DNA of 64,000 nucleotides from DATLLN01 sp963797175. Its GTDB lineage: Bacteria; Actinomycetota; Thermoleophilia; Gaiellales; JAICJC01. The notes under the pieces were generated by a model. It had not been told where the DNA came from. It did not search any database and worked only from the letters and a program-made list of their open reading frames with translations. Below are positions 51,326 through 59,963 of the stretch, piece by piece (the first letter of the stretch is position 1; each line of letters starts with the position of its first letter). The translations under genes were made by a program, and so were the position numbers. The stretch lies in NCBI GenBank assembly GCA_963797175.1, contig CAWCOL010000008.1, positions 313,376 through 377,375 on the forward strand. Reading direction: 5' to 3'.

Positions 51326-53544
51326 GCCGCCTGCGAGAACCGCTGGTGCAGCAGGGGGATCTGATCGGCCGGCACGGCGCGGCTGAACAGGAAGCCCTGG
51401 CCGAACCGGCACCCGTTCGCCACCAGGAAGGCGTGCTGCTCGGGCGTCTCGATGCCCTCGGCCAGCGCCTGCAGGCCGAGCGTCTCGGAGAGCTGGATGA
51501 TCGACCGCACCAGCGCCGCCGAGCTCTCGTCGCCGGGCAGGTCGCGGATGAACGAGCGGTCGATCTTGAGGGTCGTCACGCGCAGCCGGTTGAGCCGCGA
51601 CAGCGACGAGTGGCCCGTGCCGAAGTCGTCGATGGCGAGCTTCAGCCCGCGCCGGTGCAGCTCCTCGAGGATCGGCTCGATCCGCTGGTTGTCGCGCATC
51701 ATGGTGGACTCGGTGATCTCGACCATCATCCGGCTGGGGCTGAGCCCGAACGTCTCGATCGTGGACAGCACGTCGCGCATCGCGGTCGGCTGCCAGAACG
51801 CGGGCGGCAGGTTGATCGAGACGTACAGGTCGAGGCCGAGCTCGCGCCATCCGGCGGCCTGGCGGCACGCCTGCTCGACGACCCACTCCGAGATGGGCCC
51901 GATCAGGCCGGTGCGCTCGGCCAGCGGCACGAACCGGGAGGGGCTGGTCTCGCCGTGCTCCTCGTCGAACCAGCGGAGCAGCGCCTCGGCGCCGATCATC
52001 GAGCCGGTGGTGAGGTCGATCAGCGGCTGGTAGTAGAGCAGCAGGGACTCGGTGTCCACCGCGCGGCGCAGGCGCGATGCCAGCGAGAGGTTGGACGACG
52101 TGTCGTCCACCTCGCCGGCGTAGAGCTGGGTCGCGTCGCGGCCGGCCTCCTTGGCGCCGTACATCGCCGTGTCGGCGTGCTTGATCAGCAGGTCGACGTC
52201 GCTGCCGTGGTCGGGGAAGAGGCTGATGCCGACGCTGCAGCTGACCGCGACCTCGGCGTCGCCCAGGCGGATCGGCAGCCGCAGCGCGTGGCGGATGGCG
52301 GTGGCGACGCGGGCAGCGGCGCCGGCGCTGGTGCCCTCCGGCGCCGCCGGCGGGGCGTCGGTGTCGAGCAGCACCAGGAACTCGTCGCCGCCCTGGCGGG
52401 CGACCACGTCGGTGTCGCGGATGACCGAGCGGATGCGGTTGGCCACCTCGCGCAGCAGGGCGTCGCCGGCGGCGTGGCCGAGGCTGTCGTTGACCAGCTT
52501 GAAGCCGTCCAGGTCGACGAACAACACGGCGCCGCGGCAGCGGTCACGGCGGGAGCGGGCCAGCGCGAGGGTCAGCTGCTCGGCGAACCAGGCCCGGTTG
52601 GGCAGGCCCGTGAGCGGGTCGTGGAAGGCGAGGAAGGCGAGCTGCTGCTCGGCCAGCTTCAGCTCGGTGATGTCGAAGATGACGCCCTGGATGGCGGACA
52701 CGATGCCGTCCGCGCCCTCGATCGGCACGGCCTGGTCGCGCACCCACACCGTCCTGCCGTCCGGCGTCTGGACGCGGTACTCGACGCAGAAGGAGCTGCC
52801 GTTCTCGCAGGCCTCGCGGAAGCTGGCGGCGGCGCTCTCGCGGTCCTCGGGGTGGACGAGCGTCAGCCAGTAGTCCGGGTCGGCGATCCACTGCTCGGGC
52901 GTGCAGCCGAACAGGCCGGCCAGCTGGGGGCTGACGTAGGTCGTCCGGCCGGATGGCACCTCGTCCACGTAGGTGACGGCCGGGATCTGGTCGACGTGGG
53001 AGCGCAGGTGCGCCTCGGCCTCGACCAGCCGGCGGTGCAGCGTCGCGTTCTGGAGCGCGGGCGCGAACAGGTCGGCCAGCGCCTGGCAGAACTCGATGTC
53101 CTCGGCCTCGAACCCGTCGAGGTCGGCGTGGCCGACCTCGAGCAGGCCGACGCTCTCGCCGCGCGCGACCAGCGGCACCATCAGCCGGGTGCGCAGGCGC
53201 AGGGCGGCCATGTCGCGGCGCTCGGCGTCGTCGTCCTCGTCGCGGTCGGCCGAGATCACCAGCGGGCGCTGCTCGTCCAGCACCTGCCGCGTCGCCGGGA
53301 ACGCCGCAAGGTCGGCGAAGATCGCGCCGGGCCGGCTGGCGGCCCGGTCGGGGCGCTGCTCGTGGTCCCACAGCGTGGTCAGCGTCGCGCCCTCGGCGTC
53401 CAGCACCGAGATCGCGCAGCTGGTGGCGCCCAGCAGCTCCGCCGCGGAGCGCGCGAAGTCCGCGACCACGCGGTCGAGGTCGAGGCTTGAGGAGAGCCGC
53501 CGCGAGAGTTCAAGCAGAGCTTCCAGGCGGTGCCTGGGGGTCAT
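51322..53544 (-). CDS. GAF-PAS-GGDEF-EAL cyclic-di-GMP signalling protein
   Basis: A 740-residue soluble protein. GAF (about residues 1-175) is paralogous to the GAF of the cyclase at 14502-15515. PAS/PAC (about 178-305) has YVSPQLAGLFG and VWVRDQAVPIEG. GGDEF (about 310-470) has intact RQGGDEF and I-site RDTD. EAL (about 480-735) has GAEALLRW, VEITES, DDFGTGHSSL, KIDRSFI and AEGIET. Both output domains look active, so it may make and break cyclic di-GMP depending on signal. The neighbouring PilZ-like gene is a likely partner. Confidence 0.94.
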   Translation of the reverse strand: MTPRHRLEALLELSRRLSSSLDLDRVVADFARSAAELLGATSCAISVLDAEGATLTTLWDHEQRPDRAASRPGAIFADLAAFPATRQVLDEQRPLVISADRDEDDDAERRDMAALRLRTRLMVPLVARGESVGLLEVGHADLDGFEAEDIEFCQALADLFAPALQNATLHRRLVEAEAHLRSHVDQIPAVTYVDEVPSGRTTYVSPQLAGLFGCTPEQWIADPDYWLTLVHPEDRESAAASFREACENGSSFCVEYRVQTPDGRTVWVRDQAVPIEGADGIVSAIQGVIFDITELKLAEQQLAFLAFHDPLTGLPNRAWFAEQLTLALARSRRDRCRGAVLFVDLDGFKLVNDSLGHAAGDALLREVANRIRSVIRDTDVVARQGGDEFLVLLDTDAPPAAPEGTSAGAAARVATAIRHALRLPIRLGDAEVAVSCSVGISLFPDHGSDVDLLIKHADTAMYGAKEAGRDATQLYAGEVDDTSSNLSLASRLRRAVDTESLLLYYQPLIDLTTGSMIGAEALLRWFDEEHGETSPSRFVPLAERTGLIGPISEWVVEQACRQAAGWRELGLDLYVSINLPPAFWQPTAMRDVLSTIETFGLSPSRMMVEITESTMMRDNQRIEPILEELHRRGLKLAIDDFGTGHSSLSRLNRLRVTTLKIDRSFIRDLPGDESSAALVRSIIQLSETLGLQALAEGIETPEQHAFLVANGCRFGQGFLFSRAVPADQIPLLHQRFSQAA

Positions 53545-53598
53545 GTGTTCGTTATCGACGTGACAAGACGGGTTCTTGACCGCCGCGTTGCGGCGTGC

Positions 53599-54237
53599 TC
53601 AGCCGGGCTCGTCCAGCGCCGCCGCCACGATCCGCCGGATCGTGCCCAGACCCTCGTCGTCGAGCGTGACGAACCGGCCGCCGTGGATCGTCACCTGGGA
53701 GTGGTCGCCGGGACGGACGCTGACCACCTGGATCTCTCCCTCGATCCGGCCCATCAGCCCGCGGGCGGACAGCGTCAGCCGATCCCCCACCGAGAACGGC
53801 TCGCGGCAGGACACGGCGCAGCCCAGCTCGGACAGCACGTCGATCTCGCCGGGGTGGCGGCGGCTGGAGACCAGCTCGGTGGCGTAGTGGGCGGTGATCG
53901 ACACGGCCCCGCCAGCCTGGACGCGCACAGCGCCGCGCCGCTCCGGGTAGACACTGGCGCCGATGATCCGCAGGTCGGCCTCATCCTGGCCGGGCGCCGT
54001 TTGCCAGGCGGAGTCCACCTCGAACTCGACCGACCAGGGTACGCCGGGGGCGGTCTCGACCTGGCCGGTAAGGCGCAGGCCGGCCTCGAGCAGCATCCGC
54101 GGCGCGGTCACGCGCACCCAGCCGTCGGCGGCCCAGCGGCGGGTGACGGCGATGCCGACGTCGTCGGCGTCCACCAACTCGACCCGGCCGCCGGCGAACA
54201 GCAGCTCGGCGACGTCGGCATCGGTCAGGTTGTGCAT
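53599..54237 (-). CDS. PilZ-like domain protein
   Basis: A 212-residue protein with an N-terminal YcgR-like beta domain and a C-terminal PilZ-like domain. The RxxxR element is ERRGAVR. The second motif reads DVLSELG in place of the usual D/NxSxxG, so the Asp is displaced by one residue and cyclic-di-GMP binding is not certain. It sits 54 bases upstream of the GGDEF-EAL gene on the same strand. Minus-strand TAGCGT (54251-54246) lies 8 bases before ATG 54237. Confidence 0.75.
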   Translation of the reverse strand: MHNLTDADVAELLFAGGRVELVDADDVGIAVTRRWAADGWVRVTAPRMLLEAGLRLTGQVETAPGVPWSVEFEVDSAWQTAPGQDEADLRIIGASVYPERRGAVRVQAGGAVSITAHYATELVSSRRHPGEIDVLSELGCAVSCREPFSVGDRLTLSARGLMGRIEGEIQVVSVRPGDHSQVTIHGGRFVTLDDEGLGTIRRIVAAALDEPG

Positions 54238-54269
54238 CGCGCACGACGCTAGCACGCCCGCCGGTCGGG

Positions 54270-55520
54270 TCAGGTGGGCGCCGGGACGGGTCGTTCCACC
54301 CGTGTGAGGTGCCGGATCCCCGGCACGGCCATCGCGCACAGCGGCGCCGCGGCCAGCAGGCAGGCGGCGCCGACCAGGGTGGCGTCCACCCCGGCCGCGC
54401 CGGCGACGGGACCGATCAGGACGAAGCCGAGCGGGTTCAGCACGATCGAGCCGAGCCAGTCGTAGGAGCTGACGCGAGACAGCGCGCGGTCGGGGACGTG
54501 GCTCTGTAGCGCCGTGTACCAGAGCGTGTCTGCCAGGCTGAGCGCGGCCCAGCCGACGGCCATGGCGGCGGCGATGACGGCCGTGGTGGAGGTTCCGGCC
54601 AGCAGCAGCAGCGGCACCGCTGCCAGCATCGACAGCGCGTGCGATGCCAGCAGCAGCCGGCGGGGACGGATGCGCAGGGCGAGCATGGTGCCGGCAATCG
54701 CGCCGATCGATCCGGCGGTGAGGATCGCCGCCCACGCGCCGGCGCCGCCCAGCCGTGAGCGGGCCACGTCGGGCCCGAGCACGGTTAGGGCCGGGAACAG
54801 CGCGAGCTGGTAGATCCCGAAGACCAGCACGCTCACCCAGATCCACGACCGGGAGCTGAACTCGCGCCAGCCCTCCCGCAGCTCGGCGCCAATCCCGGAG
54901 CGCTCGACGACGCCCTCGTCGCCGGCCAGGTGCAGGCGGGCCAGGAACGCCGCGCTCGCGACGAACGTGGCGGCGTCGAAGGCCATGGCGATGCCCGCGT
55001 TGGAGGCGACCACCAGGATGCCGCCCAGCGCGGGCCCGGCGATGCCGGTGATGTTGCGGGCGAGGTGCATCAGGCTGTTCGCCTGCTGGAGCTCGTCCAC
55101 GTCCACCAGCCGGGGGACGAGGCCGGTGGAGGCGGGGGAGAAGAACGCGTCGCCGGCGCCGTAGACCATCTGGAGGACGATCAGGAGCACGAGGCTGCGC
55201 TGACCGGCGAGGAAGACGCCCGCCGTCCCGGCCTGGGCGGCGGCGCGCACCAGGTCGGAGCCGAGCATCACCCGCTGCCGCGGGAGGCGGTCGGCCCAGA
55301 CGCCGGCCAGCAGCACCAGCAGCACGTTCGGCAGCTCGGTGGCGGCCAGCACCAGACCGAGGTCGGTCACGCTGCCGGTCAGCTCCAGCACGCCGAACGC
55401 GAGCGCGACCGGGACGAGCCGGTCACCGGCCGCGGAGATCGTCTGGCCGAAGAAGAGCAGCCTGAACCGCGATGAGCGGAGCGGCGACAGGGCGCCGGTC
55501 GGCATCCTCACGCCGGCCAT
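54270..55520 (-). CDS. MFS transporter (EntS-like exporter family)
   Basis: A 416-residue membrane protein with about twelve hydrophobic segments, starting FRLLFFGQTISAAGDRLVPVAL. It contains the MFS loop AGVWADRLPRQRVML, DAFFSPASTGLVPRLV and NSLMHLARNITGIAGPALGG, typical of the MFS_3/EntS group that exports siderophores or drugs. The substrate is unknown. Confidence 0.88.
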   Translation of the reverse strand: MAGVRMPTGALSPLRSSRFRLLFFGQTISAAGDRLVPVALAFGVLELTGSVTDLGLVLAATELPNVLLVLLAGVWADRLPRQRVMLGSDLVRAAAQAGTAGVFLAGQRSLVLLIVLQMVYGAGDAFFSPASTGLVPRLVDVDELQQANSLMHLARNITGIAGPALGGILVVASNAGIAMAFDAATFVASAAFLARLHLAGDEGVVERSGIGAELREGWREFSSRSWIWVSVLVFGIYQLALFPALTVLGPDVARSRLGGAGAWAAILTAGSIGAIAGTMLALRIRPRRLLLASHALSMLAAVPLLLLAGTSTTAVIAAAMAVGWAALSLADTLWYTALQSHVPDRALSRVSSYDWLGSIVLNPLGFVLIGPVAGAAGVDATLVGAACLLAAAPLCAMAVPGIRHLTRVERPVPAPT

Positions 55521-55540
55521 CGTACCGGCCGGGATGGCGC

Positions 55541-55723
55541 TTAGAGGACGGTGGCGTGCACGGCCAGGGCGGCGACGGCGGCCAGCAGCAGCGAGGTGGT
55601 GAGGGCGACGGCCAGGGCCCGGCGGGGCCGGGGAGCGTCGTCCTCCCAGTCGAACTCACGGACGGTCGCGGGCGCGACGTCCGGCCAGGCGAGCATGTCG
55701 CCCTGGGGAGCATGGGGGGTCAA
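55541..55723 (-). CDS. Small single-pass membrane protein
   Basis: About 60 residues from TTG 55723, or 51 from ATG 55696. The acidic N-terminal part (REFDWEDDAP) is followed by one C-terminal membrane helix (ALAVALTTSLLLAAVAALAVHATVL). TTG is preferred because AAAGGAA lies seven bases upstream, whereas no ribosome site precedes the ATG. Function unknown. The 136 bases between this and the next gene hold nothing recognised. Confidence 0.5.
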   Translation of the reverse strand: MTPHAPQGDMLAWPDVAPATVREFDWEDDAPRPRRALAVALTTSLLLAAVAALAVHATVL

Positions 55724-55859
55724 GCGGGCGTTCCTTTGCGTGGGGACTTCGGAGCGTGAGCCGCGGTGGGACCGGCGCCTCCGTTCCAGTGTCCCTGGGC
55801 GGGCACCGTCCGCACTCCCCCCGGCGGGGGATCTCGTTCTGCCCCCGGGAACCAACCAC

Positions 55860-56957
55860 CTAGGAATGGCGCATGATCAGCGTCTGCTCCTGGTCGCCGA
55901 TCGACGGCTGCCGGTAGCCGACCGCCCACAGGCCGCCTCCCGCGGACGGGGCGAGGCCGAGCAGGGCGTCGTCCGCCCCCGCGTCGGGCAGGGCGACGAT
56001 CCGCCAGGCGGTGCCGTTCCAGTGCTCGGCCAGCGCGTGGGCGAACGCCCCGCCCTGGAGAGCGATGCCGGTCGCCCAGGCGTCGCGCGGCGTGCGCGCG
56101 ACGACGCCGGTCAGCGTGGCGTCGAAGATCGTGTCCGGCGGATCCTCGATCGGCACCTGGACGAAGCCCGCACCCGTGTCGCGCTCGGCCATCGCGTGGG
56201 AGCCGGAGCGGGAGAAGCCGACGCTCCAGATGTCGTCGGGGGCGAGCGGCGAGACGGACAACAGGCCGCTCTCGCCGTTGACCTGCGTGGGGACGATCGC
56301 CCAGGCGGCGCCGTCCCACCGCATCGCCGTCGGCACGTCCTCGTTGCCGTTGGTGCCGACCGCCCAGACGTGCGTCGCGTCCAGGCCGGCGACGCCTAGC
56401 AGCCGGTTCTGCTGCGGGCCGCCGTTGGGGCTGGGCACCACCGTCCAGGCACTGCCGTCCCAGTGCTCGGTCAGCGTCAGGCCGGCGCTGTCGCCCACGG
56501 CCCAGACGTCGTCCGGCGCGATCGCGGTGACCGCGTTCAACTCGGACGGGGGCGCGACCCGGGGCAGGCGGACGATGCTCCAGCCGGCGCCGTTCCAGTG
56601 CTCGGCCAGGGCGACGTCGCGGCCGTTGCGGAAGGCGTGACCGACTGCCCATGCATCGCTCGGGCCGACGTCGGCCACGCCGGAGAGGAAGCCGTCCCCG
56701 GCGCCGCGGCGGGGCAGGTGGAGGCGCCAGCGGCCGCCGTCCCAGTGCTCGGCGAGCGGATGGAAGTGCTGATCGGCACCGCGGTATGTGCCCACCGCCC
56801 AGGCGTCGGAGGGAGACGCGGAGACGCCGTCGAGCTCGTTGAAGTCGCCGCTGACGTCGGCGCTTCCCACAACATGCCACGTCGCGGCGGCGGCCTGCGC
56901 GGCCATCACGGCCAGCGCGATCGCGCAGACGATGGTCAGTGTGCCGATCCGTCTCAT
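55860..56957 (-). CDS. Secreted seven-bladed beta-propeller protein
   Basis: A 365-residue exported protein with signal peptide (residues 1-22, ending AAAA). Seven copies of a motif like DAWAVG (DAWAVGT, DAWAVGH, DVWAVGD, HVWAVGT, DIWSVGF, DAWATGI, GLWAVGY), spaced about 45-50 residues, predict a seven-bladed propeller, most with an EHW(D/N)G turn. No catalytic residues are apparent; a binding role is likely. GGGAGGG precedes the ATG. Confidence 0.78.
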   Translation of the reverse strand: MRRIGTLTIVCAIALAVMAAQAAAATWHVVGSADVSGDFNELDGVSASPSDAWAVGTYRGADQHFHPLAEHWDGGRWRLHLPRRGAGDGFLSGVADVGPSDAWAVGHAFRNGRDVALAEHWNGAGWSIVRLPRVAPPSELNAVTAIAPDDVWAVGDSAGLTLTEHWDGSAWTVVPSPNGGPQQNRLLGVAGLDATHVWAVGTNGNEDVPTAMRWDGAAWAIVPTQVNGESGLLSVSPLAPDDIWSVGFSRSGSHAMAERDTGAGFVQVPIEDPPDTIFDATLTGVVARTPRDAWATGIALQGGAFAHALAEHWNGTAWRIVALPDAGADDALLGLAPSAGGGLWAVGYRQPSIGDQEQTLIMRHS

Positions 56958-57022
56958 CGACCCTCCCTGGGGATCCGTGCCCATCCGTGGTACGACCGGC
57001 GGGGGCGGCCGGATTGCCCGGC

Positions 57023-57631
57023 TCAGCGGCGGTCGCGCATGCCCTGCTCGCGGGTCGCGATCAGGATCAGGGCGGCGGGCAGCACGAACGGCACCAGGAA
57101 CAGGTGCAGCCAGTCCCACAGGGTGTTGCCCTCGAAGCCGGTCCACGACCAGTCGAGCAGGTAGCCGCCCAGCGCGCTGACGGCGAAGCACACCGCCAGC
57201 AGTGCGAGGCCGATCTTCCAGCGTCGGTCGGCGCGACCCTCGGTGAGCAGGATCGGCAGCACGGCCAGCACCGCCGGCAGCACCGCCAGCTCGAGCCAGT
57301 CCCACAGCGTGCGCCCGTCGTACCCGGTCCACGTCCAGCCCAGCGAGTAGCCGCCGACTATCGTCACCGCCCACGCGGTCACCGCGATCCCGCCGCCGAT
57401 CCACCACTCGACCCCGAACCGGCGGTGGGTGCGGTACCACAGCGGAAGCAACGCGATCACCACCGGCAGCAGGAGCAGTCCCAGCCAGTCCCACACGGTG
57501 TCGTTGTCGCTGAAGCCGGTCCATGACCAGCCCAGGCCGTAGCCGCCCGCGACCGTCACGCAGAACAGCGCCGCCACCGAGCCGGCGACGATCGGAGCCC
57601 GGACGCGTGTCCTGTCCGTGGTGCGCGCCAT
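57023..57631 (-). CDS. Membrane protein with three internal repeats
   Basis: A 202-residue polytopic protein built from three copies of a roughly 62-residue unit starting at about residues 29, 93 and 155. Each has GGYxLxWxWTGF/Y, then TxWDWL and a hydrophobic LLPxVLAxxP helix. About six membrane segments in all. The Trp-rich loop between helices is strongly conserved across copies, so it is likely functional, perhaps binding lipid or sugar. No family is recognised. Confidence 0.7.
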   Translation of the reverse strand: MARTTDRTRVRAPIVAGSVAALFCVTVAGGYGLGWSWTGFSDNDTVWDWLGLLLLPVVIALLPLWYRTHRRFGVEWWIGGGIAVTAWAVTIVGGYSLGWTWTGYDGRTLWDWLELAVLPAVLAVLPILLTEGRADRRWKIGLALLAVCFAVSALGGYLLDWSWTGFEGNTLWDWLHLFLVPFVLPAALILIATREQGMRDRR

Positions 57632-57688
57632 CGCAGCGATAAGGCTAGATGGTTGGCTCCGTCGGTCCCGCCTGCAGTTCGAGGCCCG

Positions 57689-57841
57689 CTAGATGACGTC
57701 GGTGAAGCCGAAGACCGAGAGCACCACGAGAACGGCGAGTCCGCCGCCGACCAGGGCGACCAGTAGCGCCGCCGCCATCGCGAGGAATCCGGGCTCGTGG
57801 TTCGCGGGCTGATCCTCGGCGAGGTGCGATGCGTCGCTCAT
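57689..57841 (-). CDS. Small single-pass membrane protein (50 residues)
   Basis: A 50-residue protein with a polar N-terminal half (MSDASHLAEDQPANHEPG) and one C-terminal membrane helix (MAAALLVALVGGGLAVLVVL). Minus-strand TAGACT (57854-57849) lies 7 bases before the ATG, exactly as at longer leaderless genes in the window, which makes a real gene likely despite its size. Function unknown. Confidence 0.62.
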   Translation of the reverse strand: MSDASHLAEDQPANHEPGFLAMAAALLVALVGGGLAVLVVLSVFGFTDVI

Positions 57842-58017
57842 GCCGACCAGTCTACGAGCGGTCGCCGGAAGCGGCGAGCGTCCGCTCCCGTGCACGGGCC
57901 GCGGCACGCTGGTAGGCTCCGCCGCTCCCGGCCCCTTCACGGGGGTCTCGGAGCCCACGCTGGCACGTCCGCACGAGCCTCCCCGGGCGATCGCGGGCGT
58001 GCCAGCCCCCTCCGGGG

Positions 58018-58869
58018 TCACCAGTCCAGGCGGAACTGGCGGAAGTCGCAGATCGGCTCGTAGCCGATCTCGGTGTAGATGTGGTTCGACGTCGGGTTGG
58101 AGAGGTCGGTGAACAGCGAGCACCACTCGTTGCCAGCGTCGAGCTCCCGCTGGGAGAGCAGCGCGACCGCGGCGCTGGCGTACCCGCGCCCGCGGCGCTC
58201 GGGCGGCGTATAGACCAGCGCCACGTGGGCGGACCGGGGCGTCCGCCGCACGACGGCGGCCATCGAGACGAGCGTGTCTTCGTGCTCCCAGACAACGAGC
58301 TCCTGGGACGGGATCAGCCGGTCGGTGCGGGAGGCTGCCTCCTCGGCCGTGATCGTCTCGCCGATGTCGTCGCCGAACGCCACGATCCAGGGCCGCAGTC
58401 CGGCTGCGTCCTCCGGCATCGCCGTGCGGAGCCGCCCGGCCGGCATCGCCGGCATCCGCACGGCCCGCAGCTCGAAGGCGCGGGTCTCACGGTGGAGGCG
58501 GGGAGCGGCCCCCGCCGCCTCGGTGAAGGCGCGGGCGAACGGTTCGCTGAAGCGGCGCGGCCCATTGACGCCGGCTGGCCTGCGGCCGGACGCGAGCATC
58601 GCCTCGGCGAACGCGCGGTAGGGCACCGCCTCCGGCTCGCCGAAGCCGACGACCAGCGCCGGGTAGCCGCCCGTCATCGTGACGACGGCGACGGGGCGCG
58701 CGCCGTCGGTCTCGACCAGGATCGTCACCTCGGCGCCCCAGGCCGCGGGCTCGTTCACCAGGCGGCCGAGGATGCCGAGGGTCAGCTCGCCCTCGGCTCG
58801 CGCGGCGTTCAGCGGAGCGTCCAGCTGCGCCAGGGCCTCGGCGGCCGAGTCGAACGATCGAATGCTCAT
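58018..58869 (-). CDS. GNAT acetyltransferase (FR47-like)
   Basis: A 283-residue protein with a C-terminal GNAT domain (about residues 165-283): HVALVYTPPERRGRGYASAAVALLSQ is the acetyl-CoA loop, followed by NPTSNHIYTEIGYEPICDF. The N-terminal half is a divergent domain common in actinobacterial proteins of this type. Substrate unknown. It lies 16 bases after the APH-like gene and is probably co-transcribed. Confidence 0.85.
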   Translation of the reverse strand: MSIRSFDSAAEALAQLDAPLNAARAEGELTLGILGRLVNEPAAWGAEVTILVETDGARPVAVVTMTGGYPALVVGFGEPEAVPYRAFAEAMLASGRRPAGVNGPRRFSEPFARAFTEAAGAAPRLHRETRAFELRAVRMPAMPAGRLRTAMPEDAAGLRPWIVAFGDDIGETITAEEAASRTDRLIPSQELVVWEHEDTLVSMAAVVRRTPRSAHVALVYTPPERRGRGYASAAVALLSQRELDAGNEWCSLFTDLSNPTSNHIYTEIGYEPICDFRQFRLDW

Positions 58870-58885
58870 CGCGGGAGTATGCCCG

Positions 58886-59800
58886 TCAGATCCCATCCAG
58901 TGCCATCCCCAGGATGGTCGGGTAGTCGGCGTCGAAGTCGGGGTGCTCGGTCGCCTGCAGGTGGGCCCGCTGGCGCGCCCAGGCGACGGCGTGGGCGAAT
59001 GCGCCGATCCGCATCGCCAGCGCGAAGACCTCCTCGAGCCCCGAGCCCCACGGCTCCAGATAGGCGTCCCGCAGCCGGTCGAACCAGGGGTCACCGGCGG
59101 CGAGGCCGTTCTCCTCGCGCAGGAAGCGGAAGGTGACGATCGGCGAGAAGAACGGATGGGCGACCGACGAGTCGCCCCAGTCGAGCACGCGCAGATGGCC
59201 GTCCCTGGTGTAGACGTTCGCCATGTGCAGGTCGTCGTGCTGGATCGACTCCGGGATCCCGGCGGCGGCCAGCTCGTCGCACAGCACCGCCAGCCGGGGA
59301 GCGAAGTCGCGGAGCCGCGTCGTCTGCTCCGGCCCGATCGGCAGCGGCTCCCCCACGAACGCCGCGTAGCGCTCGGGGAGGGCGGCGAGCCGCAGGTCGG
59401 GCACGCCGCCCTCGACGTGGCCGGCGGCGTGGTCGGCCTCGAGGCGCTGGAGCTCGGCGTAGCGCGGCAGCAGCTCGAGCCAGGACTCGGGCGGGTTGCC
59501 GACGTCACCGAGCGGCGAGCCGGCATCGCGCATCAGCATCCACGCCCGGCTCTCGTCGCAGGCCAGCACCTCGGTGACGCACGCCGGGCTGCGCCGGGCC
59601 AGCGCTGCCGTCAGTCGCGGCTCGAAGGCCTGCACCGGTCCGCACGCCTTGAACCAGACGACGTCGCCGGCGACCGGTACGCGGAGCACGGTCGACCAGG
59701 GTGCGAGGTGGGCCAGCTCGATCGGGCCCGACGGCTCGACCTGGCTGCGGATCCACGCCTCCGCGACGGCGCGGTCGTCGAGGATGCCGTCGGTGGGCAT
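58886..59800 (-). CDS. APH-family phosphotransferase
   Basis: A 304-residue kinase-fold protein with the catalytic loop IQHDDLHMANVY and the metal motif VLDWGDSSVAHPF, typical of APH-like small-molecule kinases. Substrate unknown; it may act with the following GNAT enzyme. Minus-strand TAGACT (59814-59809) lies 8 bases before ATG 59800. Confidence 0.85.
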   Translation of the reverse strand: MPTDGILDDRAVAEAWIRSQVEPSGPIELAHLAPWSTVLRVPVAGDVVWFKACGPVQAFEPRLTAALARRSPACVTEVLACDESRAWMLMRDAGSPLGDVGNPPESWLELLPRYAELQRLEADHAAGHVEGGVPDLRLAALPERYAAFVGEPLPIGPEQTTRLRDFAPRLAVLCDELAAAGIPESIQHDDLHMANVYTRDGHLRVLDWGDSSVAHPFFSPIVTFRFLREENGLAAGDPWFDRLRDAYLEPWGSGLEEVFALAMRIGAFAHAVAWARQRAHLQATEHPDFDADYPTILGMALDGI

Positions 59801-59844
59801 GGACGATGAGTCTATGCGCCGCCCTTCGCCCGGCCGCCGGCCAG

Positions 59845-59862
59845 GCGCCGCCCGGGCGGCGC
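59845..59862. terminator. GC-rich palindrome, possible terminator of the Hcp-like gene
   Basis: A perfect 18-base palindrome, left half GCGCCGCCC, in the gap between the leftward Hcp-like gene and the downstream leftward kinase gene. It could fold as a hairpin in RNA, though a central loop would reduce the stem. No U-tract follows. The rest of the 163-base gap shows only the kinase -10 box. Confidence 0.3.
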
Positions 59863-59963
59863 GCGCCCACACGGCGAAGCTGACGCCGGAGGGCTACACC
59901 GGCGTCTCGTGCACCGTCAACCCGCGCAGCCTGATCGTGCCGACCGCCCCTGACGTTCGGCCG

